From the NCBI GenBank assembly GCA_029266525.1, contig JAQSWQ010000001.1, positions 1-64,000 of the forward strand: a stretch of 64,000 nucleotides of DNA. Reading direction: 5' to 3'. Source of the DNA: Microvirga sp. Lineage in GTDB: Bacteria; Pseudomonadota; Alphaproteobacteria; Rhizobiales; Beijerinckiaceae. The notes beneath the pieces are model-generated. The model worked only from the letters and a program-made list of their open reading frames with translations, searched no databases and was not told the origin of the DNA. Numbering within the stretch: the first letter of the stretch is position 1; the number at the start of each line of letters is the position of its first letter. This document shows, in pieces, positions 16,582-27,080 of this stretch. Position numbers and translations under genes: made by a program.

Positions 16582-17929
16582 TCCGCTCGTCGTCATCGTC
16601 GGCGCGGGGCCGGCGGGCGTGCGCGCGGCCGAAACGCTGGCACTAGCCGGCCTGCAGCCCATCCTCATCGACGAGGCCGAGCGGCCCGGCGGGCAGATCT
16701 ACCGCCAGCCGCCGGCCGGCGCGGTCCGGCCCGGCATCTATGGGCTGGAGATCCGAAAAGCCGCAGGCATCCACGGCGTGCTGGCGGGGCTCGGCGCTGT
16801 CGACTACCGCCCGCGCACGCTCGTCTGGAACGTCTTCCAGGACAGGCTCGATCTCCTGACCATCGAGGGCCATGGCGAACAGCGCTTCGACCGGCTGATC
16901 CTGGCGACCGGGGCGATGGATCGCGCGCTGCCCTTCCCCGGCTGGACGCTGCCCGGCGTGTTCACGCTTGGGGGGGCGCAGATCGCGCTCAAGAGCCAGG
17001 GCGTCTCGATCGGCCGGCGGGTCGCCTTGGTCGGCGCGGGACCGCTGCTGCCGCTCGTCGCGCATCAATACGTCGGGGCCGGCGCGCAGGTCGTCGCGGT
17101 GCTCGACGTGACGCCGTTCGCTCCGAAGCTGCTGCAACTCCTGGGGCTCGCGGCAGAACCCGGGACGCTCGCCAAGGGGCTTTGGTACACGGCGCGCAAC
17201 AGGATGCAGGGGCTCGCCGCGGCGTATGGCGTGCGCGCGATCCGGGCTGAAGGGAAGCGACAGGTCGAGGCGCTGATCTATAAGGATGCGATGGGCGTCG
17301 AGCATCGCATCGCATGCGATGCGATCGGCGCATCTTGCGGGCTGCGCAGCGAGACGCAACTCGCCGATCTCGCAGGCTGCGCCTTCGTGTTCGATCAAGT
17401 CGGCCGGCAATGGGTGCCGCAGCGAACCGGACAGGGGCGATCGAGCGTTCCGGCCGTCTATCTTGCCGGCGATGGCGCAGGCATCGGCGGCGCCGACGCC
17501 GCGGAGCTTCAGGGACGGCGCACCGCGCTCGCGGTCCTGGAGGATCTCGGCCGGCCGGTCGACCTCGCCGAGGCCGCCCGGCTTGATCGACGGCTTGCAA
17601 GGCAGGCGCGCTTCCGCAAGGCGCTCGAGAATGCCTATCCCTTTCCGGACCATCTCCTCGACGATGTCGCGGACGAAGAGATGGTCTGCCGCTGCGAGGG
17701 CATCACGGCGGGCGCGCTGCGCGAAGCCGCGCGCGACAAGGACGCGGCCGAGATCAACCGCCTCAAGGCCTTCACGCGCATCGGCATGGGGCGCTGCCAG
17801 GGCCGCGTCTGCGGGCATGCCGCCGCGGAGCTTCTCGCCCGCGCTAGCGGGGTCGGCATCGAGGGCGTCGGGCGCCTGCGCGGTCAGCCGCCGGTCAAAC
17901 CGATCCCGGTCCTTGGAGGCGTGCCGTGA
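16574..17929 (+). CDS. FAD-dependent oxidoreductase, HcnB/opine-oxidase A-like subunit with C-terminal [2Fe-2S] domain
   Basis: 451-aa subunit with a first dinucleotide-binding motif 'VIVGAGPAGVRAAE' (residues 6-19) and a second, 'RVALVGAGPLLPLVAHQ', at about 150. The C-terminus has a BFD-like cluster domain with C-x-C ('MVCRCEGIT') and C-x4-C ('GRCQGRVCG'). Electrons from the DAO-type subunit probably pass through it to the quinone or cytochrome pool. It sits between the small [2Fe-2S] subunit and the second FAD subunit with overlaps on both sides, the usual alpha-beta-gamma set. The substrate of the complex (D-amino acid, hydroxyproline, sarcosine or opine) cannot be set from sequence. Confidence 0.9.
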   Translation: MADPLVVIVGAGPAGVRAAETLALAGLQPILIDEAERPGGQIYRQPPAGAVRPGIYGLEIRKAAGIHGVLAGLGAVDYRPRTLVWNVFQDRLDLLTIEGHGEQRFDRLILATGAMDRALPFPGWTLPGVFTLGGAQIALKSQGVSIGRRVALVGAGPLLPLVAHQYVGAGAQVVAVLDVTPFAPKLLQLLGLAAEPGTLAKGLWYTARNRMQGLAAAYGVRAIRAEGKRQVEALIYKDAMGVEHRIACDAIGASCGLRSETQLADLAGCAFVFDQVGRQWVPQRTGQGRSSVPAVYLAGDGAGIGGADAAELQGRRTALAVLEDLGRPVDLAEAARLDRRLARQARFRKALENAYPFPDHLLDDVADEEMVCRCEGITAGALREAARDKDAAEINRLKAFTRIGMGRCQGRVCGHAAAELLARASGVGIEGVGRLRGQPPVKPIPVLGGVP

Positions 17930-19077
17930 CCGAGCGCCTCACGACGGACGTGACCATCATCGGCGGCGGCGTCGCCGGCTGCGCGGCCGCGGTCGCGCTG
18001 CGCCGCGTCGGGCTCAAGGTCGTGCTCCTGGAGAAGGGCGCCTGCGGGGCCGGCGCGAGCGGCGTCAATTTCGGCGGCGTTCGGCAACAGGGGCGCAGTC
18101 TCGTCGAGCTGCCGCTGGCGCGGCGCTCCCGCGCGATCTGGGACAAGCTCAACGAGATGCTCGGGGAGGATGTTGAGTTCGAGGCGACCGGCCATATCAA
18201 GCTCGCCCGCTCCGAAGCCGACATGGCGGAGCTCGAGCGCTACGCCCGCGACGCCGCCGAGCACGGGCTTGAGCTCCAGCTCCTTGGCGCTAACGCCGCC
18301 CGCGCGGACCTGCCCTGGCTTGGCGAGAAGGTGGTCGGCGCCTCGCTTTGTGCCGAGGATGGGGCCGCCAATCCCCGCCTCGTCGGGCCGGCCTTCGCCC
18401 GCCTCGCGCGCCGGCTCGGCGCGGATGTGCGCGAGCACGCGCTTGTGAACGCGGCGGCGCGCGAGGGCGAGCGCTTCGAAACCCGCACCGACGCGCTCGC
18501 CGTCGACAGCCGTTTTCTGGTCAACGCCGCCGGGATCGGGGCCGGCAAGGTTGCATCCTGGTTCGGCGAGGAGGTGCCGCTCGGGCCTGTCGTGCCGAAC
18601 ATGCTCGTCACCGAGCCGCTCCCGATCTTCGTCACCCGCTCGGTCGGCGTCTGCGGCGGCGACGTCTATGTGCGCCAGGTCTCGCGCGGCAACGTCATCA
18701 TGGGCGGCGGACGCGGCTGGGGCGACGCGGAGCTCCTCCATTCGGGACCGACGACCGACCAATCCCTCACGGGCATGCGCAAGACGCTCGATCTGGTTCC
18801 GGCGCTCAGAGGCGCGCACATCATCCGGACCTGGGCCGGCATCGACGGCCAGATGCCCGATCGCATTCCGGTCATCGGCTTCTCCGCCACCACGCCCGAT
18901 CTCGTCCACGCCTTCGGCTTTTCCGGGCACGGCTTCCAGCTCGGGCCCGTGGTGGGGGAGATCATCGCGGAGCTGATCGCGGACGGCCGCTCTCCTTCGC
19001 CGATCGAGCCCTTCGCAATCACCCGCTTTGCGGAGGCGAGCGTCCTCCCGGCCGCCGCTGCGGGCGTCGAGCATTGA
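17926..19077 (+). CDS. FAD-dependent oxidoreductase, HcnC/opine-oxidase B-like (DAO family) catalytic subunit
   Basis: 383 aa of the D-amino-acid-oxidase fold, with the FAD motif 'IIGGGVAGCAAAVALRR' at residues 9-25 followed by 'LEKG'. A 'GVNFGGVRQQGRS' segment near 46-58 is typical of sarcosine/opine/D-hydroxyproline dehydrogenases. It is expected to oxidise a C-N bond. Its GTG start overlaps the previous stop by four bases (GTGA). A peptide/opine-type ABC importer follows 103 bp downstream, suggesting the imported compound is its substrate. Confidence 0.9.
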   Translation: MTERLTTDVTIIGGGVAGCAAAVALRRVGLKVVLLEKGACGAGASGVNFGGVRQQGRSLVELPLARRSRAIWDKLNEMLGEDVEFEATGHIKLARSEADMAELERYARDAAEHGLELQLLGANAARADLPWLGEKVVGASLCAEDGAANPRLVGPAFARLARRLGADVREHALVNAAAREGERFETRTDALAVDSRFLVNAAGIGAGKVASWFGEEVPLGPVVPNMLVTEPLPIFVTRSVGVCGGDVYVRQVSRGNVIMGGGRGWGDAELLHSGPTTDQSLTGMRKTLDLVPALRGAHIIRTWAGIDGQMPDRIPVIGFSATTPDLVHAFGFSGHGFQLGPVVGEIIAELIADGRSPSPIEPFAITRFAEASVLPAAAAGVEH

Positions 19078-19180
19078 ACAGGCGAGAAGCCGCTTGGCGG
19101 CGGCGTACGAAGCCTTACCATGGGGCGAGGCTTTCGAAGCCGAGCACCGCCTCAAGACAATGCAGGGAAGGAAGCCCAGG

Positions 19181-20716
19181 ATGAAACCATATCTTCTCGC
19201 CGCCACAGCGGCTTTTGCGCTCGCGTCGCTCGGGGCGCAGGCGCAGACCACGCTCAATGTCGGCATGTCGGCAGCCGATGTGAACCAGCTCGATCCGCAC
19301 CGCGCCACGACCACGCAGGACAAGCCGCTCACCGCCTGGGTGTTCAACGGCCTGGTGCGCTTCAAGCCGGGTTCGGCGAGCCTCGAGGGGCTCGAGCCCG
19401 ACCTCGCCGAACGCTGGGAGAGCTCGCCCGACAAGACCACCTGGACCTTCCACCTGCGCAAGGGGGTCAAGTTCCATGGCGACTACGGCGAGCTCACTGC
19501 CGACGATGTGGTGTTCTCGCTCAAGCGCGCGGGCGATCAGAAGTCGTCTTCGTTCTACGCCGATTACGCTCCGATCGAGTCGATCGAGGCGGTCGATCCC
19601 TACACCGTCCGGATCAAGCTGAAGCAGGCGGTGCCGGCCTTCCTCGGCCTGGTCACGAATTATCACGGCGGCTTCGTGGTCAGCCGCAAGGCGATCGAGA
19701 AGCTAGGCGAGAACTTCAGGCTCAACCCGATCGGCACCGGCCCCTTCAAGTTCGATGCCTACAAACCGAACGAGAGCGTCACCTTCACGGCGCACAAGGA
19801 GTATTTCCGCGGCGCGCCCAAGATCGACCGTATCGTCTATCGCCTGATCCCGGCCGACTCGGCCCGCGACCTCGCCTTCTCGTCGGGCGAGCTCGACGTG
19901 GTCTACGGTCGCCAGGACCAGAAATGGGTCGAGCGCCTGAAGAAGGAGAAGGGCGTCGAAGTGACGGTGCTGCGGCCGGCAGAGCTGGGCCTCCTGCACC
20001 TCAACACCAAGATGAAGCCGCTCGATGACAAGCGCGTGCGCCAGGCAGTCGCCCATGCGATCAACCAGAAGCAGATCGTGAGCTTCAAGGGCGACCTCAC
20101 GGCCGACCCGCCGGTCTCGGTCGTGCCGACCGGTTATCTCGGCACCGCCGAAACCCCGATGCTGCCGCACGACGTCAACAAGGCGAAGGCGCTCCTCAAG
20201 GAGGCCGGCTTCACCGGCCCGCTCGCGGTGAAGTCGGTGCAGTCGACTCTCCCGTCGATGCTGAACACGGCGCAGATCCTGCAGAGCCAGCTCAAGCAGG
20301 CCGGCATCGACCTGCAGCTCGAGGTCGTCGACCACCAGACCTTCCACGCCAACATCAGGAAGGATCTCAGCGGCGCGACCTATTACACCGCGGCGCGCTT
20401 CCCCGTCGCCGACGTGTATCTGACCCAGTTCTTCCACTCGCGCTCGATCGTCGGCACGCCGACCGCGGTGACCAACTTCTCGCATTGTGCGGTCGCCGAC
20501 AAGGAGATCGAGGCGGCGCGCACCGAGCCTGATCTCGCCAAGCAGAAGGAGCTCTGGGCGACGGCGCAGAAGAAGATCATCGAGGAGGTCTGTGCGGTGC
20601 CGCTGTTCGAGCAGCTCCAGGTCTGGGCCTACAAGACCAACGTCGATTTCGGCTACAAGCTCACCGACGCCATCCACTTGGGGCCGGTGATCACCGAGGC
20701 AACAACGAAGAAGTGA
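19181..20716 (+). CDS. Peptide/opine-type ABC transporter substrate-binding protein
   Basis: A 511-aa SBP_bac_5 lipoprotein-less periplasmic protein with a Sec signal (about 1-21, cleavage at AQA/Q) and family motifs 'WTFHLRKGVKFHGD' and 'LTADDVVFSLKR'. Start is the ATG at 19181, preceded by GGAAGG; another in-frame ATG at 19160 would add seven polar residues and is less likely. It is the first gene of the importer whose permeases begin after a palindromic repeat. By context it binds the amine or opine oxidised by the upstream FAD enzyme; this is inference. Confidence 0.92.
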   Translation: MKPYLLAATAAFALASLGAQAQTTLNVGMSAADVNQLDPHRATTTQDKPLTAWVFNGLVRFKPGSASLEGLEPDLAERWESSPDKTTWTFHLRKGVKFHGDYGELTADDVVFSLKRAGDQKSSSFYADYAPIESIEAVDPYTVRIKLKQAVPAFLGLVTNYHGGFVVSRKAIEKLGENFRLNPIGTGPFKFDAYKPNESVTFTAHKEYFRGAPKIDRIVYRLIPADSARDLAFSSGELDVVYGRQDQKWVERLKKEKGVEVTVLRPAELGLLHLNTKMKPLDDKRVRQAVAHAINQKQIVSFKGDLTADPPVSVVPTGYLGTAETPMLPHDVNKAKALLKEAGFTGPLAVKSVQSTLPSMLNTAQILQSQLKQAGIDLQLEVVDHQTFHANIRKDLSGATYYTAARFPVADVYLTQFFHSRSIVGTPTAVTNFSHCAVADKEIEAARTEPDLAKQKELWATAQKKIIEEVCAVPLFEQLQVWAYKTNVDFGYKLTDAIHLGPVITEATTKK

Positions 20717-20722
20717 TGCGAT

Positions 20723-20826
20723 GTCATCCCCGGCTGGAGGCGGCGTAAGCCGCCGCAGGGGAAGGAGATCCAGGGGCGCGCGGTGCCTGGATCCCCTTCC
20801 CGCGCCTTCGGCGCGCCGGGGATGAC
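20723..20826. repeat. Long dyad repeat between binding-protein and permease genes
   Basis: Begins GTCATCCCCGG (20723) and ends CCGGGGATGAC (20826), perfectly inverted. The internal arms GGGGAAGGAGATCCAGG and CCTGGATCCCCTTCCC also pair. It is a REP-like element of the same logic as the other GTCATCC...GGATGAC repeats in the window. Its position after the binding-protein stop could protect or attenuate the transcript. Confidence 0.8.
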
Positions 20827-20842
20827 AGCCGGCTAGCGCCCC

Positions 20843-21784
20843 ATGCTCCGCTTCATTGCCAAGCGCCTGCTCCTCGCGCTTCCCACGTTGTGGGCGGTGC
20901 TGACGCTGGTGTTCCTGCTTGTCCGCGTCGTGCCGGGCGATCCGACCATCATCGTGCTCGGCGATCAGGCGAGCCCGGCGGCGCGGGAGCAGCTGCGCCA
21001 GCGGCTCGGGCTCGATAAGCCGCTTCTCGTGCAGTACGGGGAGTTCATGGTCCAGATCGCGCAAGGCGACCTCGGCCGCTCGCTCGTGACCAATCGCCCG
21101 ATCTCGGCTGACGTCGCCGCAGTCCTGCCCTACACGATCGAGCTGACGCTCGCGGCGCTGTTCATCGGCAGCCTCATCGGCGTGCCGCTCGGGGTCGTGG
21201 CGGCGCAAAGGCGCGACGGCTTCGTCGACTGGCTCGCGCGCATCGTCTCGCTCGCCGGCCTGTCGTTCCCGGCCTTCGTGTCCGGGATCCTGCTGCTCAT
21301 CGCCTTCGCGGTCGAGCTGCGCTGGTTCCCGGTGATCTCGACGGTCAACACCTCCGACCCGCTCGAGCGGCTGCGCGCATTGGCGCTGCCGGCGATCAAT
21401 CTCGGGCTGATCATGGTCGCCTACGTCACCCGCGTGACCCGCTCCGGCATGCTGAAGGCGCTGTCCGAGGACTACGTCCGCACCGCGCGGGCCAAGGGCC
21501 TTCCGTCACGCCTCGTGGTGTGGCGGCACGCGTTGCGCAACGTGCTGATCCCGGTCGTCACCGTGATCGGGCTCTATCTCGGCGTTCTCATCGGCAACGC
21601 GGTCCTGACCGAGATCGTGTTCAACCGGCCGGGGCTCGGCAAGCTCATCGTGTCGGCCCTGAACCAGCGCGACTACGCGCTCCTGCAGGGCCTCATGGTC
21701 GTAACCGCGCTTGCCATCGTCTTCGCCAACATCCTCACCGATCTGACCTACGGCCTCGTCGATCCGCGGGTGAAAACCGCATGA
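20843..21784 (+). CDS. Dipeptide/opine-type ABC transporter permease (DppB-like)
   Basis: 313 aa, six membrane helices. The N-terminal 'KRLLLALPTLWAVLTLVFLLVRV' is characteristic of DppB/OppB. The cytoplasmic EAA loop, 'TARAKGLPSRLVVWRHALRN', lies near residues 215-234 and docks with the ATPases. It is the first permease of a four-gene set whose members overlap by four bases each. Confidence 0.93.
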   Translation: MLRFIAKRLLLALPTLWAVLTLVFLLVRVVPGDPTIIVLGDQASPAAREQLRQRLGLDKPLLVQYGEFMVQIAQGDLGRSLVTNRPISADVAAVLPYTIELTLAALFIGSLIGVPLGVVAAQRRDGFVDWLARIVSLAGLSFPAFVSGILLLIAFAVELRWFPVISTVNTSDPLERLRALALPAINLGLIMVAYVTRVTRSGMLKALSEDYVRTARAKGLPSRLVVWRHALRNVLIPVVTVIGLYLGVLIGNAVLTEIVFNRPGLGKLIVSALNQRDYALLQGLMVVTALAIVFANILTDLTYGLVDPRVKTA

Positions 21785-22656
21785 GCGCCGCCGCCGCGGT
21801 CGCCGCCCCGCCGGTCGCGATCGCCGCGCCGTCGGCCTGGAAGCGCGCCACCCGCTCGGGCGGGCTCGCGATCGGGCTCGTGCTCGTCGTCGCGATGGCG
21901 CTGATCGCGCTCCTCGCCCCCTGGATCTCGCCCTACGATCCCGACGCGCAGGACGTGATCATGAAGCTCGAGCCGCCCTCGGCCGAGCACTGGTTCGGCA
22001 CCGACGCCTTCGGCCGGGACGTGCTCTCGCGCGTGATCTGGGGCTCGCGCGTCTCGCTCTTCGTCGGCACCGTCGCGACGCTCGCCGGAGTGCTCATCGG
22101 CACGATCATCGGCATCATCTCCGGCTATTACGGCGGCATCGTCGACAAGCTGATCACGGCGGCGACCGACGTCCTCCTGAGCTTCCCGCAGCTCATCATG
22201 GGGCTGATCCTCGTCGCCGTCCTCGGCCCGACGCTGTTCAACCTCATCCTCGCCATCACGATCACGGCGGTGCCGGCCTTCATCCGCGTGGCGCGCGGCT
22301 CGACGCTTGCCATGAAGGAGCGCGACTTCATCGACGCCTGCCGCGCCCTCGGCTTCGGCGACCTGCGCATCATGTTCCTGCACGTCATGCCGAACATCAT
22401 GGACGAGGTCGTGGTGATGGGCTCGCTCTGGCTCGCCGCCGCGATCCGCACCGAGTCGACGCTCGCCTTCATCGGGCTCGGCGTGCCGCCGCCGACCGCG
22501 ACCTGGGGCGGCATCATCCGCGAGGGCTTCGACAACCTTCTCGACGCGCCCTGGCTCTCGGTCTTCCCGAGCCTCGCCATCCTGGCGGTGATGATCGCGC
22601 TGAACCTCGTCGGCGACGGGTTGCGCGACGCCACCGACCCGAGGACCCCGCAGTGA
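21781..22656 (+). CDS. Dipeptide/opine-type ABC transporter permease (DppC-like)
   Basis: 291 aa, an alanine/proline-rich N-terminal tail followed by six helices. The DppC landmark 'HWFGTDAFGRDVLSRV' falls near residues 71-86 and the EAA loop 'DACRALGFGDLRIMFLHVMP' near 185-204. Start is the ATG at 21781, which overlaps the dppB-like stop (ATGA). The longer open frame from 21520 would overlap coding sequence of the previous gene. Confidence 0.93.
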   Translation: MSAAAAVAAPPVAIAAPSAWKRATRSGGLAIGLVLVVAMALIALLAPWISPYDPDAQDVIMKLEPPSAEHWFGTDAFGRDVLSRVIWGSRVSLFVGTVATLAGVLIGTIIGIISGYYGGIVDKLITAATDVLLSFPQLIMGLILVAVLGPTLFNLILAITITAVPAFIRVARGSTLAMKERDFIDACRALGFGDLRIMFLHVMPNIMDEVVVMGSLWLAAAIRTESTLAFIGLGVPPPTATWGGIIREGFDNLLDAPWLSVFPSLAILAVMIALNLVGDGLRDATDPRTPQ

Positions 22657-23665
22657 GCGCGCTCGCTGCCGTGGCGGTTGTCGAGAGCCCATCATCCGAG
22701 CCCGCCGCCATCGCGGTAGACGGGCTCACCACGTCGATCCGCATCGCCGGGAACTGGTATGACGCGGTACGCGATGTGAGCTTTACGGTATCCCGCCGCG
22801 AGACGCTGGCGCTCGTCGGGGAATCGGGCTGCGGCAAGAGCCTGACCGCGCTTTCGGTCATGGGCCTGCTGCCGGCCGGCGTCGGCCGCATCTCCTCGGG
22901 GCGCATCGTGGTCGACGGCGTCGACATGACCGCGGCAACCGAGGCCGGCAGGCAGGCCATGCGCGGCGATCGCATCGGCATGATCTTCCAGGAGCCGATG
23001 ACCTCGCTCAATCCGGTGCTGCCGGTCGGCTTCCAAATCGCCGAGGCGCTCATCGAGCACCGCGGCATGAACCGGCGCGCCGCCCAGAAGCGCGCCCTCG
23101 AGCTGATGGAGCTCGTGCGCATCCCGGCGGCCGGGCAGCGGCTCGACGCCTATCCGCACCAGTTCTCGGGCGGCATGCGGCAGCGGGTAATGATCGCCAT
23201 TGCTCTCGCCTGCTCGCCGAAGGTGCTGATCGCCGACGAGCCGACGACCGCGCTCGATGTCACGATCCAGGCGCAGGTGCTGGCGCTGCTTGCCGATCTC
23301 CAGGCGAGGGAGGGGCTCGCCGTCCTCCTGATCACGCACAATCTCGGCGTCGTCGCCTCGGTCGCCGACCGCGTCATGGTGATGTATGGCGGCGACGTGG
23401 TCGAAAGCGGGCCGGTGAAGGCGTTCTTCCGCCGACCGACCCACCCCTACAGCGAGGCGCTGCTTGCCGCGATGCCGCGGGTCGACCGGCCCTCCGAGGC
23501 GCTGGCGCCGATCCCCGGGCAGGTGCCGACCCTGCCCGACATGCCGTCCGGCTGCCGCTACCAGTCGCGCTGTCCCTTGCGCATCGAGAAATGCGCCGAG
23601 CGGCCGCCGCTCAATCCGCTGCCCGGAGCGCCCGAGCACCGCGTCCGCTGCTGGGTGAGGGCGCC

Positions 23666-23669
<4 letters not shown>
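22653..23669 (+). CDS. Dipeptide/opine-type ABC transporter ATPase (DppD-like)
   Basis: 338 aa, GTG start overlapping the previous stop. Walker A 'GESGCGKS' near residues 50-57, signature '[17 protein letters not shown]' near 170, Walker B '[13 protein letters not shown]'. It has the C-terminal oligopeptide-transporter extension with cysteines ('[12 protein letters not shown]') that can hold an Fe-S cluster in DppD/OppD proteins. Energises import with the DppF-like partner. Confidence 0.93.
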
Positions 23670-24649
<980 letters not shown>

Positions 24650-24725
24650 TCGGCCGAGCGGCGCCAGCAGCGGAGGAGTTCTGCATCATCCTCCCGCGGC
24701 GCGCGCACGCAGGGTTCCTGCCTCC

Positions 24726-24754
24726 TTGCGAGAGCCTCGGTTTCACTTTCTAAT
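24726..24754 (+). promoter_or_regulatory. Candidate sigma-70-type promoter for the amino-acid ABC operon
   Basis: TTGCGA (24726-24731), 17-bp spacer, TCTAAT (24749-24754, five of six matches to TATAAT), 37 bp before the ATG at 24792. The region is locally AT-richer than its surroundings. Prediction from pattern only. Confidence 0.45.
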
Positions 24755-24791
24755 CGCCGCTGCGGATCGGTCCGGGCGGATGGAGGGGGCG

Positions 24792-25661
24792 ATGCTTAGA
24801 GTACTGGCCGGGGCGACCGGCGTTCTCCTGGTGCTGTCCGGGGTGTCTTCGTCCCAGGCGCAAAGCGTCGACGGGCTCGTCAAGAAGATCCGGGACACGA
24901 AGAGCCTGACGATCGGGCATCGCGAGACCTCGATCCCGCATTCGTACATCGACAACAATCAAAAGGTCGTCGGCTACTCGATCGAGCTCTGCCTCAAGAT
25001 CGCCGAGGCTCTCAGGCAGGAGCTCGGCCTGCCCGACCTCGAGATCAAATACGTGCCGGTCAACATCCAGAACCGCATGGCGCTGGTCTCGAACGGCACC
25101 GTCGATCTCGAGTGCGGCTCGACCGTCAACACTCTCGCCCGGCAGAGGCAGGTCGATTTCACGCTCGTGCCGTTCATCGCGGCCGATCGGGTGATGGTGA
25201 AGAAGGATTCGGGGATCAAGGAGGTCGAGGACCTCAACGGCAAGGTCGCTGCCGTTCCGCAGGCGAGCACGAGCGAGAAGGTGCTCTCGCAGCTCGCCGA
25301 GGCCAAGAAGCTCAACATCAAGGTCAATCAGATCAGGGATCACGCGGACGCGCTCATCGCGGTCGAGTCCGGCCGGGTCGACGCCTATGTCACCGACGAC
25401 ATCATCCTTTACGGGCTCGCCACAAAGGCGCGCGAGCGGGGCTCGCTGATCGTGGTCGGGCGGGCCCTCAGCTATGCGCCCTACGGCATCATGATTCAGA
25501 AGAACAACCCGACCCTCCTGCTCGTCGCGAATCGCACGCTCGCCCGGCTGTTCCGTTCGGGCGAGCTGCAGTCGATCTACGGGCAATGGTTCGATCAGGT
25601 CGGGTTTCCGCTCACAGACGAGATGAAGCACGCGATCGCGCTGCAAGCCTTTCCCGAATAG
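24792..25661 (+). CDS. Polar amino-acid ABC transporter substrate-binding protein
   Basis: A 289-aa SBP_bac_3 protein related to GltI (glutamate/aspartate). Signal peptide about 1-24 (cleavage near SQAQS), then 'SLTIGHRETSIPHSYIDNN' and 'VGYSIELCLKIAEALR', the usual ligand-lobe start. ATG 24792 is preferred: GGAGGGGG lies seven to ten bases before it and it begins a proper signal peptide; the open frame from 24726 would not. Followed 15 bp later by two permeases and an ATPase. Confidence 0.93.
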   Translation: MLRVLAGATGVLLVLSGVSSSQAQSVDGLVKKIRDTKSLTIGHRETSIPHSYIDNNQKVVGYSIELCLKIAEALRQELGLPDLEIKYVPVNIQNRMALVSNGTVDLECGSTVNTLARQRQVDFTLVPFIAADRVMVKKDSGIKEVEDLNGKVAAVPQASTSEKVLSQLAEAKKLNIKVNQIRDHADALIAVESGRVDAYVTDDIILYGLATKARERGSLIVVGRALSYAPYGIMIQKNNPTLLLVANRTLARLFRSGELQSIYGQWFDQVGFPLTDEMKHAIALQAFPE

Positions 25662-25676
25662 GTCCGCGCCGCGCGC

Positions 25677-26408
25677 ATGCAATACAACTGGAATTGGGGC
25701 GTCCTCTTCCAGGAGCCGTACTACGGCTGGCTGCTCTCCGGCCTGCGCTGGACCGTCCTCGTAACGCTCGGGGCGTGGACCATCGCGTTGATGCTCGGCA
25801 CGGCCGTCGGGATCGCCCGGACCTGGCCGAACCGCGCCGTGCGCACGCTCGGCGCCGCCTATGTCGAGATTTTCCGTAACGTTCCCGTCCTGCTGCAGCT
25901 GTTTCTGTGGTTCTACGTGCTGCCGGAGCTCGTGCCCGACGGGTTGGGGCGCTGGCTCAAGCGCGATCTGCCCCTGCCTGAGTTCTGGACCGCGGTGCTT
26001 TGCCTTGGCTTCTATGCCGCGTCCCGCGTCGCGGAGCAGGTGCGCTCGGGCATCGAGGCGCTGTCGCGGGGCCAGCTCCAGGCCGCGCTCGCGAGCGGGC
26101 TCACGCTGCCCCAGGCCTACCGGCTCGTGCTGCTCCCGATCGGCTTCCGCCTCATCGTCCCGCCGCTCACCTCCGAGTTCCTCTCGATCGTGCGGACCTC
26201 TTCGGTGGCGCTCACCATCGGGCTTCTCGAGCTCACCGCTCAGAGCCGCCAGATCGAGAACTACACATTCCAGGGGTTCGAGAGCTTTGCCGCCGCGACC
26301 GCGCTCTATTTCGGCATTGCGCTCGCGGCGACGCTGCTCATGCATCTCATCGAGCGACGCACGGCGATCGCCGGAATGGTCGGCAAAGGCAGCCTCGGCG
26401 GTGTTTGA
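25677..26408 (+). CDS. Amino-acid ABC transporter permease (GltJ-like)
   Basis: A 243-aa His/Glu/Gln/Arg-opine family permease with five or so helices. 'YNWNWGVLFQEPYYGWLLSG' at the N-terminus is typical of GltJ. The EAA loop 'EALSRGQLQAALASGLTLPQ' is near residues 124-143. First of a pair of half-permeases forming the membrane channel. Confidence 0.93.
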   Translation: MQYNWNWGVLFQEPYYGWLLSGLRWTVLVTLGAWTIALMLGTAVGIARTWPNRAVRTLGAAYVEIFRNVPVLLQLFLWFYVLPELVPDGLGRWLKRDLPLPEFWTAVLCLGFYAASRVAEQVRSGIEALSRGQLQAALASGLTLPQAYRLVLLPIGFRLIVPPLTSEFLSIVRTSSVALTIGLLELTAQSRQIENYTFQGFESFAAATALYFGIALAATLLMHLIERRTAIAGMVGKGSLGGV

Positions 26409-26423
26409 GGCGGGCGCGATGTG

Positions 26424-27080
26424 ATGACCGGCTTCGACTGGGGCGTCATCGTCCGGGCCCTCCCGTTCCTATGGGACGGCATGAAGGTGAGCTTGATGCT
26501 GACCGGAGCCGGCGTGCTCGGCGGCGTCCTGCTCGGCACCGTGCTCGCAATTATGCGGCTTTCGCCATATCGCGCCCTGTCGGTCGCGGCCGCCGCCTAT
26601 GTGACCACCTTCCGCTCGCTTCCGCTGATCCTGATCCTGTTCTGGTTCTATTTCCTCGTGCCCCTCGCGCTCGGCCGGCCGGTTGGCGCCTTCGCCTCCG
26701 CCGTCATCGCCTTCATCCTCTTCGAGGCAGCCTATTTCGGAGAGATCATCCGTGCCGGGATTTCGAGCGTGCGCCGAGGGCAGCTCCTCGCTGCCAAGGC
26801 AAGCGGGATGACACACCTCCAGGCCCTGCGCCTCGTCGTGCTGCCCCAGGCCTTCCGGGCCATGACGCCGGTCATGCTCACCCAGAGCATCGTCATGTTC
26901 CAGGACACGTCGCTCGTCTACGTCATCACGCTGCGCGACTTCATGACGGTTGCAAGCATCGTCGCCGGGCGGGACGGACGCGTTGTGGAACTCTACACCT
27001 TCGCGGCGGTGGTCTATTTCGTCATCTGCTTCTCGGCTTCGCTTGCGGTGCGCAGCCTGTGCCGGCCGGCGATCGCATGA
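26424..27080 (+). CDS. Amino-acid ABC transporter permease (GltK-like)
   Basis: 218 aa from the ATG at 26424 (a GTG one codon earlier is also possible). N-terminal 'FDWGVIVRALPFLWDGM' and EAA loop 'SVRRGQLLAAKASGMTHLQ' near residue 115 mark it as the second channel subunit. It overlaps the ATPase start by four bases. Confidence 0.93.
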   Translation: MTGFDWGVIVRALPFLWDGMKVSLMLTGAGVLGGVLLGTVLAIMRLSPYRALSVAAAAYVTTFRSLPLILILFWFYFLVPLALGRPVGAFASAVIAFILFEAAYFGEIIRAGISSVRRGQLLAAKASGMTHLQALRLVVLPQAFRAMTPVMLTQSIVMFQDTSLVYVITLRDFMTVASIVAGRDGRVVELYTFAAVVYFVICFSASLAVRSLCRPAIA

